This document shows, piece by piece, positions 49,194-63,100 of a stretch of DNA of 64,000 nucleotides. Numbering within the stretch: position 1 is the stretch's first letter; each line of letters begins with the position of its first letter. The translations under genes and the position numbers were made by a program. The stretch covers positions 7,249,319 to 7,313,318 of the forward strand of contig NC_051087.1 in NCBI RefSeq assembly GCF_901709675.1, written 5' to 3'. Source of the stretch: Syngnathus acus. Lineage: Eukaryota; Chordata; Actinopteri; Syngnathiformes; Syngnathidae. A model generated the notes under the pieces. The model made no database searches. It was not told where the DNA came from and worked only from the letters and a program-made list of their open reading frames with translations.

Positions 49194-52022
49194 GTTTGTG
49201 TTATTTACTTGATACTTGACAGCTATTTTTCCTGCAAAATTGCTGAAATAAGTTTGATCAATGGTCAACATTTTAAAACTTCTCAGTCATTTATTGTGAT
49301 TTTTTTGCAAAACTATGCAGAGACAAATATTTGTAGTTGTAGGCAGTATCTTTAGTTGTCCTACCAGAGATACATATCGTACAACATATCGTATTACTTT
49401 GCTTTCAATGGCTTCAAGTTGATCATAAATCACACATAATCCTGCATGTGACTTTTTATCTAAAATAATTTGAGAATTAAAATTATTTTCATGATAATCT
49501 GATCCATTATTATTCAGCACTAACTCTATTTTTTCTTGTCAGATTAAAAACATGAACATGGATTAATGAAAATAAACTCACTCACTGCAAATTTCATACA
49601 TGCAGTTAAAAAAATAAAATGAACATTTCAAATGTTCAACAATGAAATAAATCAAACTGCTGGTCAAAGTTTAACGTTACATTTCCTCCAGCTCTCTTAT
49701 GAGTTGTGCAAGAGAGGCAACCTTTGAAAACTATTGACGGCCCGTTAGCACAAACGCATTTTAAAAGATTCCATCATGTCGATAAGTCTCTGCCTTTGCA
49801 ACATTTAAATGGGCACCACCTCTTTGCCAACGCTCAGCGCGATTGATTCTGCAATTTCGTTTCACCGAGCTCCTTTTGTTGTCATATGCAAAACAATGTC
49901 AAAAATGATTCTGCTCATGTTGTGTTTTTCTTATCGAGAATTGGCTGCTTGCTTTGTAGAAAATAGTTGCCAGAGGAGTCAGAAAACTGACTGTGTCTTT
50001 GTAAACTACTTAATCGCCTCTTTGCACTTACATCGCTTAGACCTATGCCATCTCAAAACATTGAGACAATGTAAAATTAATCGTTTAACATTTTCAATTG
50101 CCATAAAAAAATAGTTAACTACTGGAATTACAAAAGCATATGAAAACAAAACAAATTTCAACATCTTTCTTTTACATTGTTTTCAAAATGGGTGTCCACA
50201 ATTCTCTCCGAACATTATGATATTCCCTTTTGTAAAGGTGATGTCTTACCTGTCTATTTTTTAGTATGTATGCTTTACACCAAGATAAAAAAAAAGAAAA
50301 GAAAAATAAACCATGTATTTTTCTTTATTGAAAGGGTAAGACACACTTTGTATATGTGATGGAAGACAAGACAAAGAGAAAGGAGAGCATTTGAACAGCA
50401 GATACACTTATACCATGCATTGCATGTCACACTAAACCCGGGCAGTCACCAGAACCATTAATGGGGCAGTTTTCACAGCACCATTTCTGGTCTGGACCAA
50501 CACTAAAGATTGTGTCACAGTGGTTGCTGATCTATCCAGTTAGGCTCATGCAGTCACCCTCTGGGTATCAAGTTGCTTAGTCATTCCGGCCTCTGATATG
50601 ACTCAGTATTGGCGGGAGGAATAATTTGTCCCCCCATCCGGTGCCATTCATACAGTGACAGGAAAAAAGGAGGAAAGAATATTGTGTTAAACAGGCAGAG
50701 GAAAATGGGATACTGACTCAATGCTGAGTTGAAGTAGTACCACAAAAAAGATGGTGTACATTCTAACATGTAAATATTTTTGTTTGAAAATTTCAGCTTG
50801 TTTGCAGGTGAAGTCCTGAGATCGCAACGGAAATTTGTAACGCACATTCAAATTTCTGATTCACTCTGATTTTATGAATTTTGAACATTATGAATAAGGA
50901 AAATGAAGACAAATGTGAAAATGACACAGGAAAGGAACGCAGGAGAAGTCATGATTTACCATCGTGAACAAATCCACAGTCCTTATAACGGAGAAACGGA
51001 AACACACTGCACCCGTTTTCTAAGAAATTCTATTCAAAAATGCTTCTTTGAGAAAAGGTCACCTCATATTTGAACTGAACGTCAAGGTTCCATCCTCCCC
51101 TTCACAGACATTTACAGTTTGCTCTTGAACCAAACTTTGGTGTCATGCTAGATTCTCTCTACTTGCACAGAAGAGTTGCGACCTTGTCCTCTGCAACTTT
51201 TGAAGACCAGGGGATTATTCCAGATGGGAAACTATAACTCCCTTCCTCCCATGGGGGGCATTTGATGAGGCTGTCTGACTAGCTGGCAGGTGGTACTCAT
51301 TTTAAAGAGGATGTTCCATTGACTCCAGAGTTGACTTGACAGAATGGGTGCAAAGCACCCATATAGGCATTACAAAGAGCTTTGATATTGTAATACACCA
51401 CATCAGGTGTCATTTTGCCTTCCCGAAGTACGGGGCCCTTTCATTGGGGAGGAGCACACCTGCTGTATGGGCATTTCAAGCCTTTCTGCCGCTTTTGTTA
51501 AAAGGCGGGATCAATTAATGAGCAGACAAGCATAAATGACAGTTTGCATTCGTAAAATGAAAGCAGGCTGGAGCAAACATGCCTTATGACAGCAGCAATG
51601 TGCAGCGTTGTGTTATCTGGTGTTCAGTGGTGAATACAAAAGAATACTAAGCATTTTTTAGCCCACTGTAGACTGTGCACGTCAACCTTGTACGCTCCGC
51701 TGCCAAATACATGTCTTCAGAATGAAATATAGCTTCATACATTTCCAAACATGGCAGCAAGATGGAATACTGGCAAACAATCCAAAGGGTACCTCTAGCC
51801 CAAAGTCATCTTGGATAAGCTCCTGCTCATCTGCCACTCTAATAAGAACAAACCTGTTGGAAACACTTTTTGTCTTGAAAGTGGCTTGCTCTATTTGTCA
51901 ATGCAAGGTTCGCGGTTGAACAAATATTGGATGCCGTTTAAAGGGGTCTCCTGAAATTGATGACTTTGTAGGTATGAGAATTCTGCCTGGCACCTGCAAG
52001 AATAAATAAATAAATTTGAGAT

Positions 52023-52130
52023 TGGATGGATGGATGGATGGATGGATGGATGGATGGATGGATGGATGGATGGATGGATGGATGGATGGATGGATGGATG
52101 GATGGATGGATGGATGGATGGATGGATGGA
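52023..52130 (+). repeat. GGAT tetranucleotide microsatellite
   Basis: About 27 uninterrupted GGAT units end in CGGACTGATCC. It could have grown from a SINE tail, since the SINE family here ends in ATGG units, but no SINE body adjoins it. Frames through it are artefacts. Confidence 0.97.
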
Positions 52131-52496
52131 CGGACTGATCCATTTATCCATTTAGATATCCAAACCCTGTATAAATATGTATTCTATTGTATTTTAATAA
52201 CAAAGTTTAACTCGCTCTTTTATCCTACCATTCTCAAATTCGCATGAAAACAAATCTTTTAGCACCAGGAAAGAATGTTGGCAATTAGTTTTCTTATTTT
52301 GCTCAATATTTTAGACGTTCAAGGCCAGCGCATATGCTGCACTTAGCACATCCACTGTGGTATTTGTTGGCTTCTTAGAGGACAAAAAGAATGAAGATTA
52401 AGTGAAAGTGAAGTAAAATTGTTTTTACAATCCTTGTGCACTTGTGAATTGAATCAGTTCCATTTTATTTTTGAATATTATTCATAAAATGTTTGT

Positions 52497-52546
52497 GCTG
52501 GGTGTACGCCACAGCTTGCCCAAAGCCAGCTGTATTGGGCCCCAAC
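52497..52546 (+). mobile_element. Decayed SINE body fragment
   Basis: GGGTGTACGCCACAGCTTGC and CAAAGCCAGCTGTATTGGG resemble the tail-side body of teleost copies of this SINE. No head or tail is visible. Confidence 0.5.
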
Positions 52547-53681
52547 TCAACCAGTTTGTTGAATGAAAATTATACTTATAAGATTGCATGATCATTAAAA
52601 CTTTAATTTAATCTTAATCGTAATTTAAATTTAATTGTGATGAGATAACCCCTCTTTGGTTGTTCTTAACATCCCTTTCAGTGCCAGTGTTCTACTGAGC
52701 AAAATGATGCTGCCCAGAGGAGCTCTACATGGATGTAATGTGGCTTCAATTTCCCTTTACTGAGGTTATTTTGTTTTCTCAGTTTGGGAACTTGTTGATA
52801 CTGAATCATCAATGATTCTGTTGGTAGCAGTACACACAGTGTTTGCCTCATTTGATTGAAGTGATGCAATGATCACACAATCAATATAGTTCTCACTCAT
52901 CTACTCGAATAGTACGTATGCCCTTCCCAAGTTTCTGTATTATATTTGTATGCACTGCGTTAAAGTAAACACTTGACGTTCACACTTTGCAAGTATGATA
53001 TTTCACCTAAATACTAAAATGTGATGTGCTAGAATATTTTAAGCTGTCAGGGCTGGTGAGAGATTTGCAGTCAGGAAGAGTTGATGACTTAGCTTGGACT
53101 GCTGTTGGCGGTGTAGCAAAATATATAACTAATATAAGTCACTTTTTAAGCCTGAACTTTGATTTTGTATTCCAAACTGCAACTGTAATCATAAATGCAA
53201 GTGCACAAGAGGGCAAGTTATGTTCCTCGAGGTGAAACGAGTGTGTGTGATATCTCCGGCCGCATGTATGGACAAGGGCACATTTGTAGCATGGCAAAGA
53301 GTGAGCATTCAAAATGGAGTGCTGCTTTAATTGGTATGCATTTAGCAAGCAAGCTGAATAAGTTGTTTGAAATGAGCCATGTGTTTTAGTTCTTATCATT
53401 CTGTGTGTAATGAATGCATCTGTCAAGTCATCTCTGTGGGCCCTATTTGACTGATGGCTAATTCTAGGATTCCCCATGGCACAACAGCATCACATGTTGT
53501 CTGGCTCCCTTTTCTTGCTCTCCTCAATGGGATGTTGAAATCATTTCCATTTTTGCCATTAGTTTGTTGATTGGTGCATCTGTTCCTAATTGTTATGGGT
53601 TATAGAGTTAAGGCAAAACAGCTGCCATAGTCCACAAATTCAAGATTTAGTGTTTTTTTGTTTTTTTTTGTTCTCTCGAAG

Positions 53682-53716
53682 TTTGTTTGTTTGTTTGTTT
53701 GTTTGTTTGTTTGTTT
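53682..53716 (+). repeat. GTTT tetranucleotide repeat
   Basis: Eight or more GTTT units following a T-rich stretch. Confidence 0.9.
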
Positions 53717-54424
53717 TTTACAGTGGAGGCTACGAGCTACTACTGGTCTAAAGTTCAAAGAAAAAAAGCAAGCCCCCCTCACCCCCCAAGTATATCTTGT
53801 CCAAGTATGTTGTACTTGTCATATTGTGCTGACAGTACATTACACTACCTTCCATTTAACTTTGTTTTGTACTTTTTTTCCGAGGATGATAAACTTCTAA
53901 ACGGCTGAAATCCATTCTGTGAATTATTGCCTATACACCTTCCATTGTTTTGATCAGACGCGTGACAGCGAGGTAACGCGGCCTATGTTTATTAGACTGT
54001 CGGTGATCAATTATTCAGCCTTAGTCATTTTTTTTTCTCTTCTCGTCTTTCATGCCAAACGCACTGATAGATATCTTCTGTGAGAGTTATTACTTGATTT
54101 TTGATTTGCTCAGGCTGTTTCTTCTCAGCCGTGACTCCAGCCCTTCATGCTGTGATTGCTTTTGACATTTTAATAAGAACTGTTCCTGTGCTGACCCCAA
54201 GGTATCCGACACGATGTGTTGTGAATCACAAGAACAGTCAACACAAAGCAAAGTGCAACTGTAAACAGTTAGAAATCTTGATATCCGTGTTTCTTCACTT
54301 GTCAATTTATTTTACTTTCCTGAAGATGGAATTGAGTTGAATGACCCCAAGCTCTCGGTCTAAAAATGTCTTCTTTTGCTAATTGCCATATTAACAATAT
54401 TAATATTAAAATATAAATTACAAC

Positions 54425-54595
54425 TACCGTAATTTTCGGACTATAAGTCGCGGTTTTTTTCATAGTTTGGGTGGGGGGGCGACTTATACTCAGGAGCGAT
54501 TTATATACATATATATGTTTTTTTCACTTTTTTGGGCATTTTATGGCTGGTGCGACTTATACTCCGGTGCGACTTATAGTCCGAAAATTACGGTA
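54425..54595. mobile_element. MITE with perfect 26-bp terminal inverted repeats
   Basis: The left end starts TACCGTAATTTTCGGACTAT and the right end is its exact inverted copy; 26 bp match without mismatch (54425-54450 and 54570-54595). The interior repeats GCGACTTATACTC-type half-sites and carries no coding frame, so it is non-autonomous. The ends could be read with a TA target duplication, which would fit the Tc1/mariner superfamily, but this is not decisive. Confidence 0.8.
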
Positions 54596-56961
54596 TATAT
54601 ATTGAGAAACGTCTCACTGACTACAATAGTAACGAATAATATTTTCTCTTTCCACAGTTTCTTTTCAGCAAAAAGTTTCTTTCATCTTCAGAGCTCAAGG
54701 ATCACTTGTCAATATGCTACATACTTTGCCGATGTCCTTCAAAAATATTGTTAATATTTTTTAGCTTCTTCCACCTTTACAACATGTGTGATCTCTTGTG
54801 ATTAACCTTAGCTTTGTGTTGCTTCTTGAAAGCTGCAGCATACACAACACATATAAGACCAGATGTCTGGTTTAGAGCTAGGCGGATAAGGTATCTCACA
54901 TTCAGAACATGCCCAAGATGTTATTGTGGTTATTTTGCAGGCCCCAAATGTCCTCTGATAGCCAGGCCTGGCTTTGTGTTTGTTGATATGAATCTGTCTA
55001 AATCACACATTACTGTTGTAGAACCACTCTTGAAAATAATTAAACTTAGTCATCCAGGCTCATTGAACAAGTCCACTAGAAAGTGAGAGGCTAGCTTGCC
55101 AGCAAGTAATTGTAGCGTCGACCCAAGCACAAAGACTGAACTTTCTCTTCAGCCTTCTGCCTCATGGTTGTTTTTCAATGCCTCTGCTGGATTTCCAATC
55201 TTCACAAGCACTGTGTTGCGAATGTATTTTTGCTAGAATGAGTTAATTATTCACTTATTCTTCATACAATTTAAAGGATCTCTGTGGTTACATTTAATCA
55301 TCCCTGAGTATGCTGCAAAACTAGAATTTGGTGTGAACCATTCCTTGGCGATTGTAAAAGTATGAAATCTAATGCCCAAAATAATTCCTGTGTCAAGCAT
55401 GTAATTTATTTCTCAGAATTGGTTACAGCTAAAACTGATCTATTTTGTACATTTATTGCAATAATAGGACTGGCAAGCTAAAAGCAGAGGGAACAAACTG
55501 GGGATATTGCACATTTTCCGCCCTAAATCCCAGAATAATAATGCCGCACCTTTGCCTTCTGCAAAAATGGTGTAGAGATTGTGCAGCAAATGTGAGATTT
55601 ATATCTGCCCTCATTTCACATCTCTACCGCCAGATAACTGGATAGCAATGATGCATAACCGCAGTGATGCAGTGAAACATACGCAACATTCACCATTCCA
55701 ATGAGCCAAAGAATATAAACCATCGTGTTCTGTACCTGGCATTGCGGCTCTTTAAATCACTGATCCGGGATTATACCATTCTTGATAAAGTGGTGCTTAG
55801 ATAGTACATTACATTGGCTTCAGGTTGTTTACAGTTTGAGCAGCCATGTCATGTCCACTAGAGGAACCTTAATCTAGTCTCACCAGAGGTCCTAATGACG
55901 GATTATCTGGTTTTAAAGACCTTCTACTTTGTTGTCTCCCCCCCTTGTGAGATTAAAATAAACACATTTTTAATTTTTCTAGGTGACATGCAATTTTTTT
56001 TTTTTTACTATCTTATCACCATAATCATGTTTACTCTAACTCAGCTCTATATTTCCCAATGACCAGTTCTCATCGTAACGCTTATTAGACAGTTTCTTGC
56101 AAATGTTTTAAGGCCCCAGTAATAAGATGTTTGTGGTTTAGTCATTTTGTCATTTGGTAGAACACAGAAAGCCAAACTATGTCCATTTCTTTGTCAGTTA
56201 ATGACTACTTGCTGGTGGATGGATGATACTGATACAGTTCGATCGATGCCATAGTTACTCAAATGGTGAAAATAATTATGTGTCTCTGCATTTTATTTAC
56301 CGTGTCAACATGACAGTTGTGAAAAACATCATTAAATATAGTCGTGAGCTATACAACACATTCCCATGGAGTGAAAGTTCAAGTATGATGTGAAATTACA
56401 TTTTCCGTAACCATTCCAAACAATTATTTAAAATGCCTTAAAAAAAATCAATCGATTTGTCACTCACGATTGAGTATATAATATGCACTGTACATACGTA
56501 TGTGTGAAGCAAACTCCTGTTTTTGGTTTTCTCTTTTCTTGTGTGTCTTATATGAGTAAGCCCACCCCTCTGTAAGATAAAGCACCTGTGTGTCATGCTT
56601 TCTGTACTGTTCCCTCAAGCATCCCATCAGACATCCCAGTGAGTAGTACCACAAGGGTCCATTTACTTTCTCATGAAACTACCAGTCCCTTGCCACTTGG
56701 CTCCAAAATGATTCTATAAACAAAGATAAAAGTTGCAGTGTCTCACCCTCGTAAAAAAGCCTTATGGGGAAAATTACGCCTTGTAAGCAATCTGCACTTC
56801 GTCCAAAAAGGAGTTACCTTCCACTTTTTCATTTCTTTCTTTCACTCTCTCTCCCCCCCTCTCTCGCACTCGTCTTCTTGATCATTCCAGTATAAACTTA
56901 ATGAATGAATATTGTGAACTATTTGACCCACTCCCCTCACTCCATCTGTATTCTATTCCAG

Positions 56962-57114
56962 TTGAGAAAGGCAGTGATGGACCACATCTCAGACTCATTT
57001 CTGGAGACCAACGTCCCTCTGTTGGTGCTCATCGAAGCGGCCAAGAGTGGAAATGAGAAGGAGGTCAAGGAGTATGCCCAGGTGTTCCGTGAACATGCCA
57101 ACAAGCTTGTGGAG
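56962..57114 (+). CDS. ctnna2: Alpha-N-catenin coding exon (51 codons, phase 0/0)
   Basis: This exon follows the acceptor TATTCTATTCCAG and ends GAG at a near-consensus donor GTCAGT. It encodes LRKAVMDHISDSFLETN, then VPLLVLIEAAKSGNEKEVK and EYAQVFREHANKLVE, part of the M (VH2) helical-bundle region (roughly residues 379-429 by family numbering). Isoleucine in DHISDS, serine in AAKSGNEK and valine in NKLVE agree with CTNNA2; CTNNA1 has V, N and I there, and CTNNA3 diverges more widely. The exon splices in frame after the 49113-49193 exon and should be followed by an exon beginning with V-A-N-L-A, which I did not find before 64000. An in-frame ATG with strong context (G at -3, G at +4) lies at 56977. 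Confidence 0.96.
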
Positions 57115-60100
57115 GTCAGTCATAAATTATACATGTGCATACGTTCTCTCTATCTCCCCTTCACACACACACACAATAGCACACACACATTCGTATTCAC
57201 CAGGAGCTATAGCATGTGCAAATATAGAATCAAGCTGGTCAGGGCATTTGAGACACAATTACAATTTTAACCGACGGAAGGCAATTCAAACAAGACCCAT
57301 TGAAAAAGAACGAAAAGAAACCGAAGAAACTGACATGTATTAAGTGATGCATGGAGAGGCTGCTGCCAATTTGGCAAACTTTGCATTGCTTTGATAACCA
57401 GAATAAAGCTACTGCTTTCACGGGAGCCTGCAGTGATGAAATGATTGCAAATGTGAACTTGAATAGACTTCATGCCACATACAGGTAAGTGTTGTGTAAC
57501 TGCAGAGATCACTCTCACCTACATCTTTTGCCATTTGTCCTTCTTTATCAAATATAACATGGTCATGATAATAATGCGGCATGTGACTAACTTTGATTGT
57601 TGTTGAGAAGCAGAAAATATCTACATATATATATATTATATATTAACGCTCGCCACCAAATGTGACAGTCATGTTGACCAGCCATGTTAGTTGATGACCC
57701 ATACTGGAAATTGGTTTGGCATCTCGCAACTTTTGGAACTTTGTGTTTATGATGATGGTCTCAGTTTGCCGAATCAACCCACTTTTGAAAAATTCTAGCA
57801 AATGCTGACGTTTGTGTGTCTTGATCATTTATTTTTAACTGTCAATAGCAATTAGGCCCCATTTCCATATGACCCTTTTCCTGGATTACTAAGTGAAAAA
57901 TAATTCATGGTTAAATCCAGCTTTGTAGTTTCCATTAATATCCTTGTTAATGAAACTGCAAGTAATTTGTGATTATGCCACATCCCCATATACTTTTTTT
58001 TATTTTAAGAATTTGAAACTTGAGCTTCACAAAGGTCTTCAAAAGGTTTTCAAAAGGCTTAAATGTAACTACTGTGTGATAAATTCCTCTGCCCTTGAGT
58101 AGGAGTTCCCTTTTGTTCTCATGGCCCATTCAAAGTAACCTTTTGCTTAACACACTGTCACTTAAGACGACTTGAGCTGGGAGTGATTTGAGTGACCTTT
58201 TGGTACACCCCAACTGTTTGCTGATGAGCTGAGATACCTGGCTGATGTCAACCTTGCACTTGGTCCTTTATGCCCGACCTTCAAACTTTGTTCAACCAAG
58301 GACATCGGGCAGATGAAATCTACTATACCTTTTGTTGAATTCCTTAACTCTCAGAGTTTCTTTTTTTGTGGTTTTGTTAATTGTGATTTGTGGTTGAAGT
58401 CATTTGTGTAATCAAATGCAGATAGGTTTGTGCAGTGCCTTGAACATATCATTCTCATTTAAATGTTTTCACAATTTACAATCTTAAAATCACAAATTGA
58501 CTGCAAATGATTTTGTGATCCAACAACACAAAGTAGCAATTATAATGATGCACGGTTTTCAAAATTGTAGGCAGATACAAATGTAAAAAAAGTGTGGAGT
58601 GCATTTGAGATGTCAAATGTGCCTTTTGATTCGAGGAGTAGATGGGAATGACCTAAATAAGTCATTGGCTCTTGTACTTGGAGTCTATGTACTGTATACA
58701 TTTATAAAAATTTATGAGTGATTAGTATTCAATCTAACCTCATGTTAAAGGTCTCATGATATCCCAGCATTTTCTTTAATTACTTTCCACAGTGCATTTT
58801 TCCTGTGGTGGATGGATATATATCTTTTTTTTCCATTCTTACACACCCACAATCACGTTTCCATATATACTTTGCATCCTCATAACATTTTAGTAATGCA
58901 GCATGCCCAGCTTTCCATCAGTGCATTAGTACACTCTTTACTGATATGTTATTATTAATTTAAGCACATGATGAATATCCAATCTTTTAAAAAGTCACCA
59001 TGCTTCCTTTTTATTGCCACTGCAGGGAAAATGTGCATGTACCAGAAATTCCTAGACTTAGAGAGGACGTTACACTTCATCATTTTCTAACGTCAGAGTA
59101 AAAGTTTCCCTTGACCTTGACTTAGTCTTAGCCTTCCTCCTAAAGTACAGTACTCTTGCAATACTTTCTACTGTAACGCTGACCATTCTCCAATAAAATT
59201 TCTTGAATCTTAGATAAATAGTGTGAGGAGTAAGTTTTGATACTACTTCCTCTTTCTTTGTGGCTGAGCTCTTTAACATGACAATGGAAATGTTCATCCT
59301 CTATTTTACCTCATATTACCCTGGATGACCTTCCCATACAGGATTAATTGAAGAAAATGTGCGACTGCTAATCTTTTATATACAAACTAAAATTGAATAT
59401 TTTTGTTGTGGCTTTTTGAAGTTGTGTCAATAATGAAGAAATAGTATTGATATCAAACATATTACAAATGGAGCACAAACCAATAAACATCCACTTTATA
59501 CAGACCAAATACATAAATTCTGACTTTTATCCCGATTACAAACACTGACGTCCTCAGTAGAGTTCCCTTTTGGTGTCTTTGTAATATCTCTGAGTCAGTG
59601 CTTATGCCTCTGGGGTATTTGGTCATCAGCCCATTTTTTGAAGAAAGACAGCTGTGCTCCAGGATGCAATCAAGCAATCTTTTAACCTCAATCTGACATT
59701 TAGAATCTTTGTGTTACATCTCTACTGTCTTTCACCATGAAAAAGATTATTTTGCCACTAAGTATGTGCTTGTAAAAGACAGTCCTACATCCCAAAAGAC
59801 AATTCCTGGCCCCATTATCGTCACAGAACGCAATGATTGATGGCAGTGTTTGTGACACATCAGACCAAACCTTTGTTGAGCAATTTGTACTTAGTTCTTA
59901 GACAAACCTAATGGCACAATTCCCCAAAAAGCTCTGCTCTGTAACAGTGATACAAACCAAGTGGTCATGAGATTCCTGTATTTTTTAAGATGTGACACAA
60001 AGTGCATTAAGCAAACGAGATTTGCGAAATCAGAGTAAAAGGGGAACATTTAACGTATTTATGTTATGCCAAGTAGGATCTATAATACGGTACACAGTGA

Positions 60101-63100
60101 ATTAGAAACCCATGACTGTCATGAGCCTATGGGGGTTTAGTCATTTCACTTTAGATGCCCCATAATGTCCCTTTTATCTCTGAGTCATTTATTATCTTAT
60201 TTTTTTAACATGAATAATGCAGTGACAACATCCATGTGTGTCAACGTGAAAATCATTGAGCTCGTCTTAGTTGACATACAGTGATTAATGTTGGGTTTAT
60301 AATCTGAGGACACGTTCATTTAATGAACATACTGAGGAAAAAAATACTATGACCTTGATTTCCTACAAATACAGTGCTAGGAATAATATGTTTTAAATGA
60401 AACCTACTATTTGTAGATTGCATGGACATAGAGTCCAGTAGGTTTAGTTTCATCATCAGAGCCTTATGATGTCCTCCCCTCTGCAACTAACCTACAACTT
60501 TGGTTACCAATTTCCTGCCTCCAAATTCCACGATTTTCTTCTTGCCATGAACATCCTTCAGCCAGAAGACCACCATCTCCTAAAATTTCAGCAACCAACC
60601 TGGGCCCGGACTTGGTTTGCTGGTCCAATTTGTAACTTTATCATCAAGCTCAGAGTGTCTTAAGAGAAAACCACCAATGCTGGATTTGAAAAATTAAGTC
60701 GTGTACCTGGCTGTTTCCACTCACAGACAGGTTAAGTCGTTATCCTGAGTCTATTCTCTCAACTAAAACTGATTCTCTTGTTCTTGTCACGTAGAGGTCT
60801 ATTGATGACATTGTGGTTTGAGTGTCTCGACACGCTGTGAAAATGCTCCCAAGGCATATATGAGCATTTGAATGGAATCATGTGCTTCTCTAAGAGCACT
60901 TTGTTTAAATATTTTATATCAGTCGGACAGACAACCGCTACATGTCTGGTTAATAGCTGACAATAGAAAGAAGAAAACTGCACCCAGAACCTTTTTATGG
61001 CTTCAAGGTTTAGTTATGAAGGTAGGTTTTGAAAAGAGAATGTAGGTACATTTCGTAATGAAGGATGTCTGTATTCATTTTTACGCTTAACAATACTTTG
61101 GCCTTCAACAGCAATCATTGTTGGGGGGTTGCTTTTAATTATTCATTTCTATAAATGTCAATTTATGTCAAATGTGAATTTTGCTATTCACAAGGCAGCC
61201 CCTCCTCCAAATGTAGTCATTTTTTATTTTGTTCCTATGATATAGGTTAGTCTACTCTTGGATCTGTTGTTTTAAAAGAAATATTGGCCGGTCTAATGTT
61301 TGAAAATGGCTTGTCTCTTTGACATTGCAGTATTAATGTCTCAGCAAATATGCCATATGTTTGTTGATCTGAAAAGTCATGGTTTTTGAAATGTGAGATT
61401 TCTGCTCAACGCCAGCAGTAATGCCTCCCCCCTGAAAAATGAAACTTAATGTAGTTTGAAAAAAATGGCCTTACCATCTTGTTTTAATTGAGTCAAAATT
61501 AATACGTTTTCAATCGTGACTTGTATGTCTTTCCCCCAAAACATTAGAAAAACCCATCCCAAAGTCATGACTTGATCGCTTACGCTGTTCATTTTGGGTC
61601 CCTGTGGTTTTGCTTCAGTCCTGTAGATTTATGTATGTTTTACTGCTGTCAACTGTTAAACAATTCACAATGAAAAATACATTTCAGCTCTCAGCTGACT
61701 GGAGTGCCAATAATAACAACATGCATTCATTATCAATTGTTTCATCCCATTGCTTACTACTGCTTGCTGTGTAAGCTATAGCAAGTTGTAATATCAACAA
61801 CCACAACGATTCCATTCATTTTAAATTCCTTATATGTTGGATTACCAATGCACAAGTGAAATATATCTCAAAGGGCCTGCTCCACCACCTATCTCCATCT
61901 TCCCTGAAGAGAAAAGCCCCAGTTTGAGTGTTCACTCACATCATCAAAGGGCTTTTCTTTCTCATGTAATATTAACATGTGCTAAATAAGTGGCAAACAG
62001 CAGCAGCGGTGTTTACACAACATCGGCACCGACTTGCAAAGCCACATAGAGCGGCTGCCTTTGTATTCAAAGCTCAGGATGCTCTGACACCCATGGGAAG
62101 TGACAAGATTATAGTGTAGGCTTACTGTTTTACAAGTTGTCTAATTTCGGCGCACTGCATGATGCAGACGATTTATTAAGCTATTTTATGTAACGCTATG
62201 CATTGTAATTAGTAGATAACTTTGTGGTTGCTCGAGGGGAAAAAAGGGCAACGGCTGAAAAAAACTTAAAATACCATAACGATGACACTCATATTGCTGG
62301 AAAATTGTGAATATAGTGGGGTTGTATAGCAATGGGTGCCTATTAAGGCCAGCATAGCCTTCCCTGCTATCCTCAACATCATGGTAAACACTGGAATAGA
62401 CTCCTAACAGTCTGTTCACTTTAATTTGTTGCATTGCTTTTGGCTTTTTGGCTTTTGGCTTGGTGTATGTTAGATTTATTTTTCAGATTCGGCCTAAATG
62501 TGCTGCCATGTCAATTTAATCTGCCCATAACTTTCAGAGCCAGTAATGTTGGCCTTAAACTAGATTAGGAATTGGAGTGATTCTTTAATTAATCAAATTT
62601 TCAAATTCACGTTCTTCCAAATACATTTTCAGACTTTTTATTTCTACTAAACTAAACCATTGCCCTTGCATGTTAATGACGATGTGCCCGCGACTTTCTG
62701 TCACCAAATTAGCAGGTGCGTTGGGAGCGAAGCTGATTTGTGTGCAGTATGACTCCAACCACGCGAGACTAGACTTGAAAATGAATTTGTGCCCGTTTTT
62801 GCGGCAGGTGCACGGGTGCTTGTCTACCAAAATAGCTCCCTACGTGCGACCAGGAAATTAGTAAAATTGTCATCTGTTAGCAGTTTAACTTTTTTTCACT
62901 TGAATTTAAATCTGGTAATCAAAAGGCTTTTGAGGTGAAGTGGCTGTCATCGCCAAATCAAATCTTCTGGATATTAGGCCCATTAATCACAGAGTGCTTC
63001 ATTTAGTCTTTTTTCTAGGTACAGCTCTGAAGTGTGCCTGCATTAGAGAACAAGCAAGAGAGACCGGGGCCTTCATTTAGGAAGAGTGAGAGAAAGATAG

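Larger units (their letters stand above)
49194..56961 (+). other. ctnna2: ctnna2 intron between the two visible coding exons
   Basis: A 7768-bp intron bounded by GTTTGTG and TTCTATTCCAG. It contains a long GGAT microsatellite, a decayed SINE fragment, a GTTT repeat and the 54425-54595 palindromic MITE. A strong pyrimidine tract lies near 56821-56890, about 70 bp before the true acceptor. No recognised gene lies within it. Confidence 0.88.

Noticed and set aside
51891-52247. Frames encoding Ser-Ile-His-Pro or Met-Asp-Gly-Trp repeats
   Set aside because: Translations of the GGAT array; neither a protein repeat nor a CRISPR array, as there are no unique spacers.
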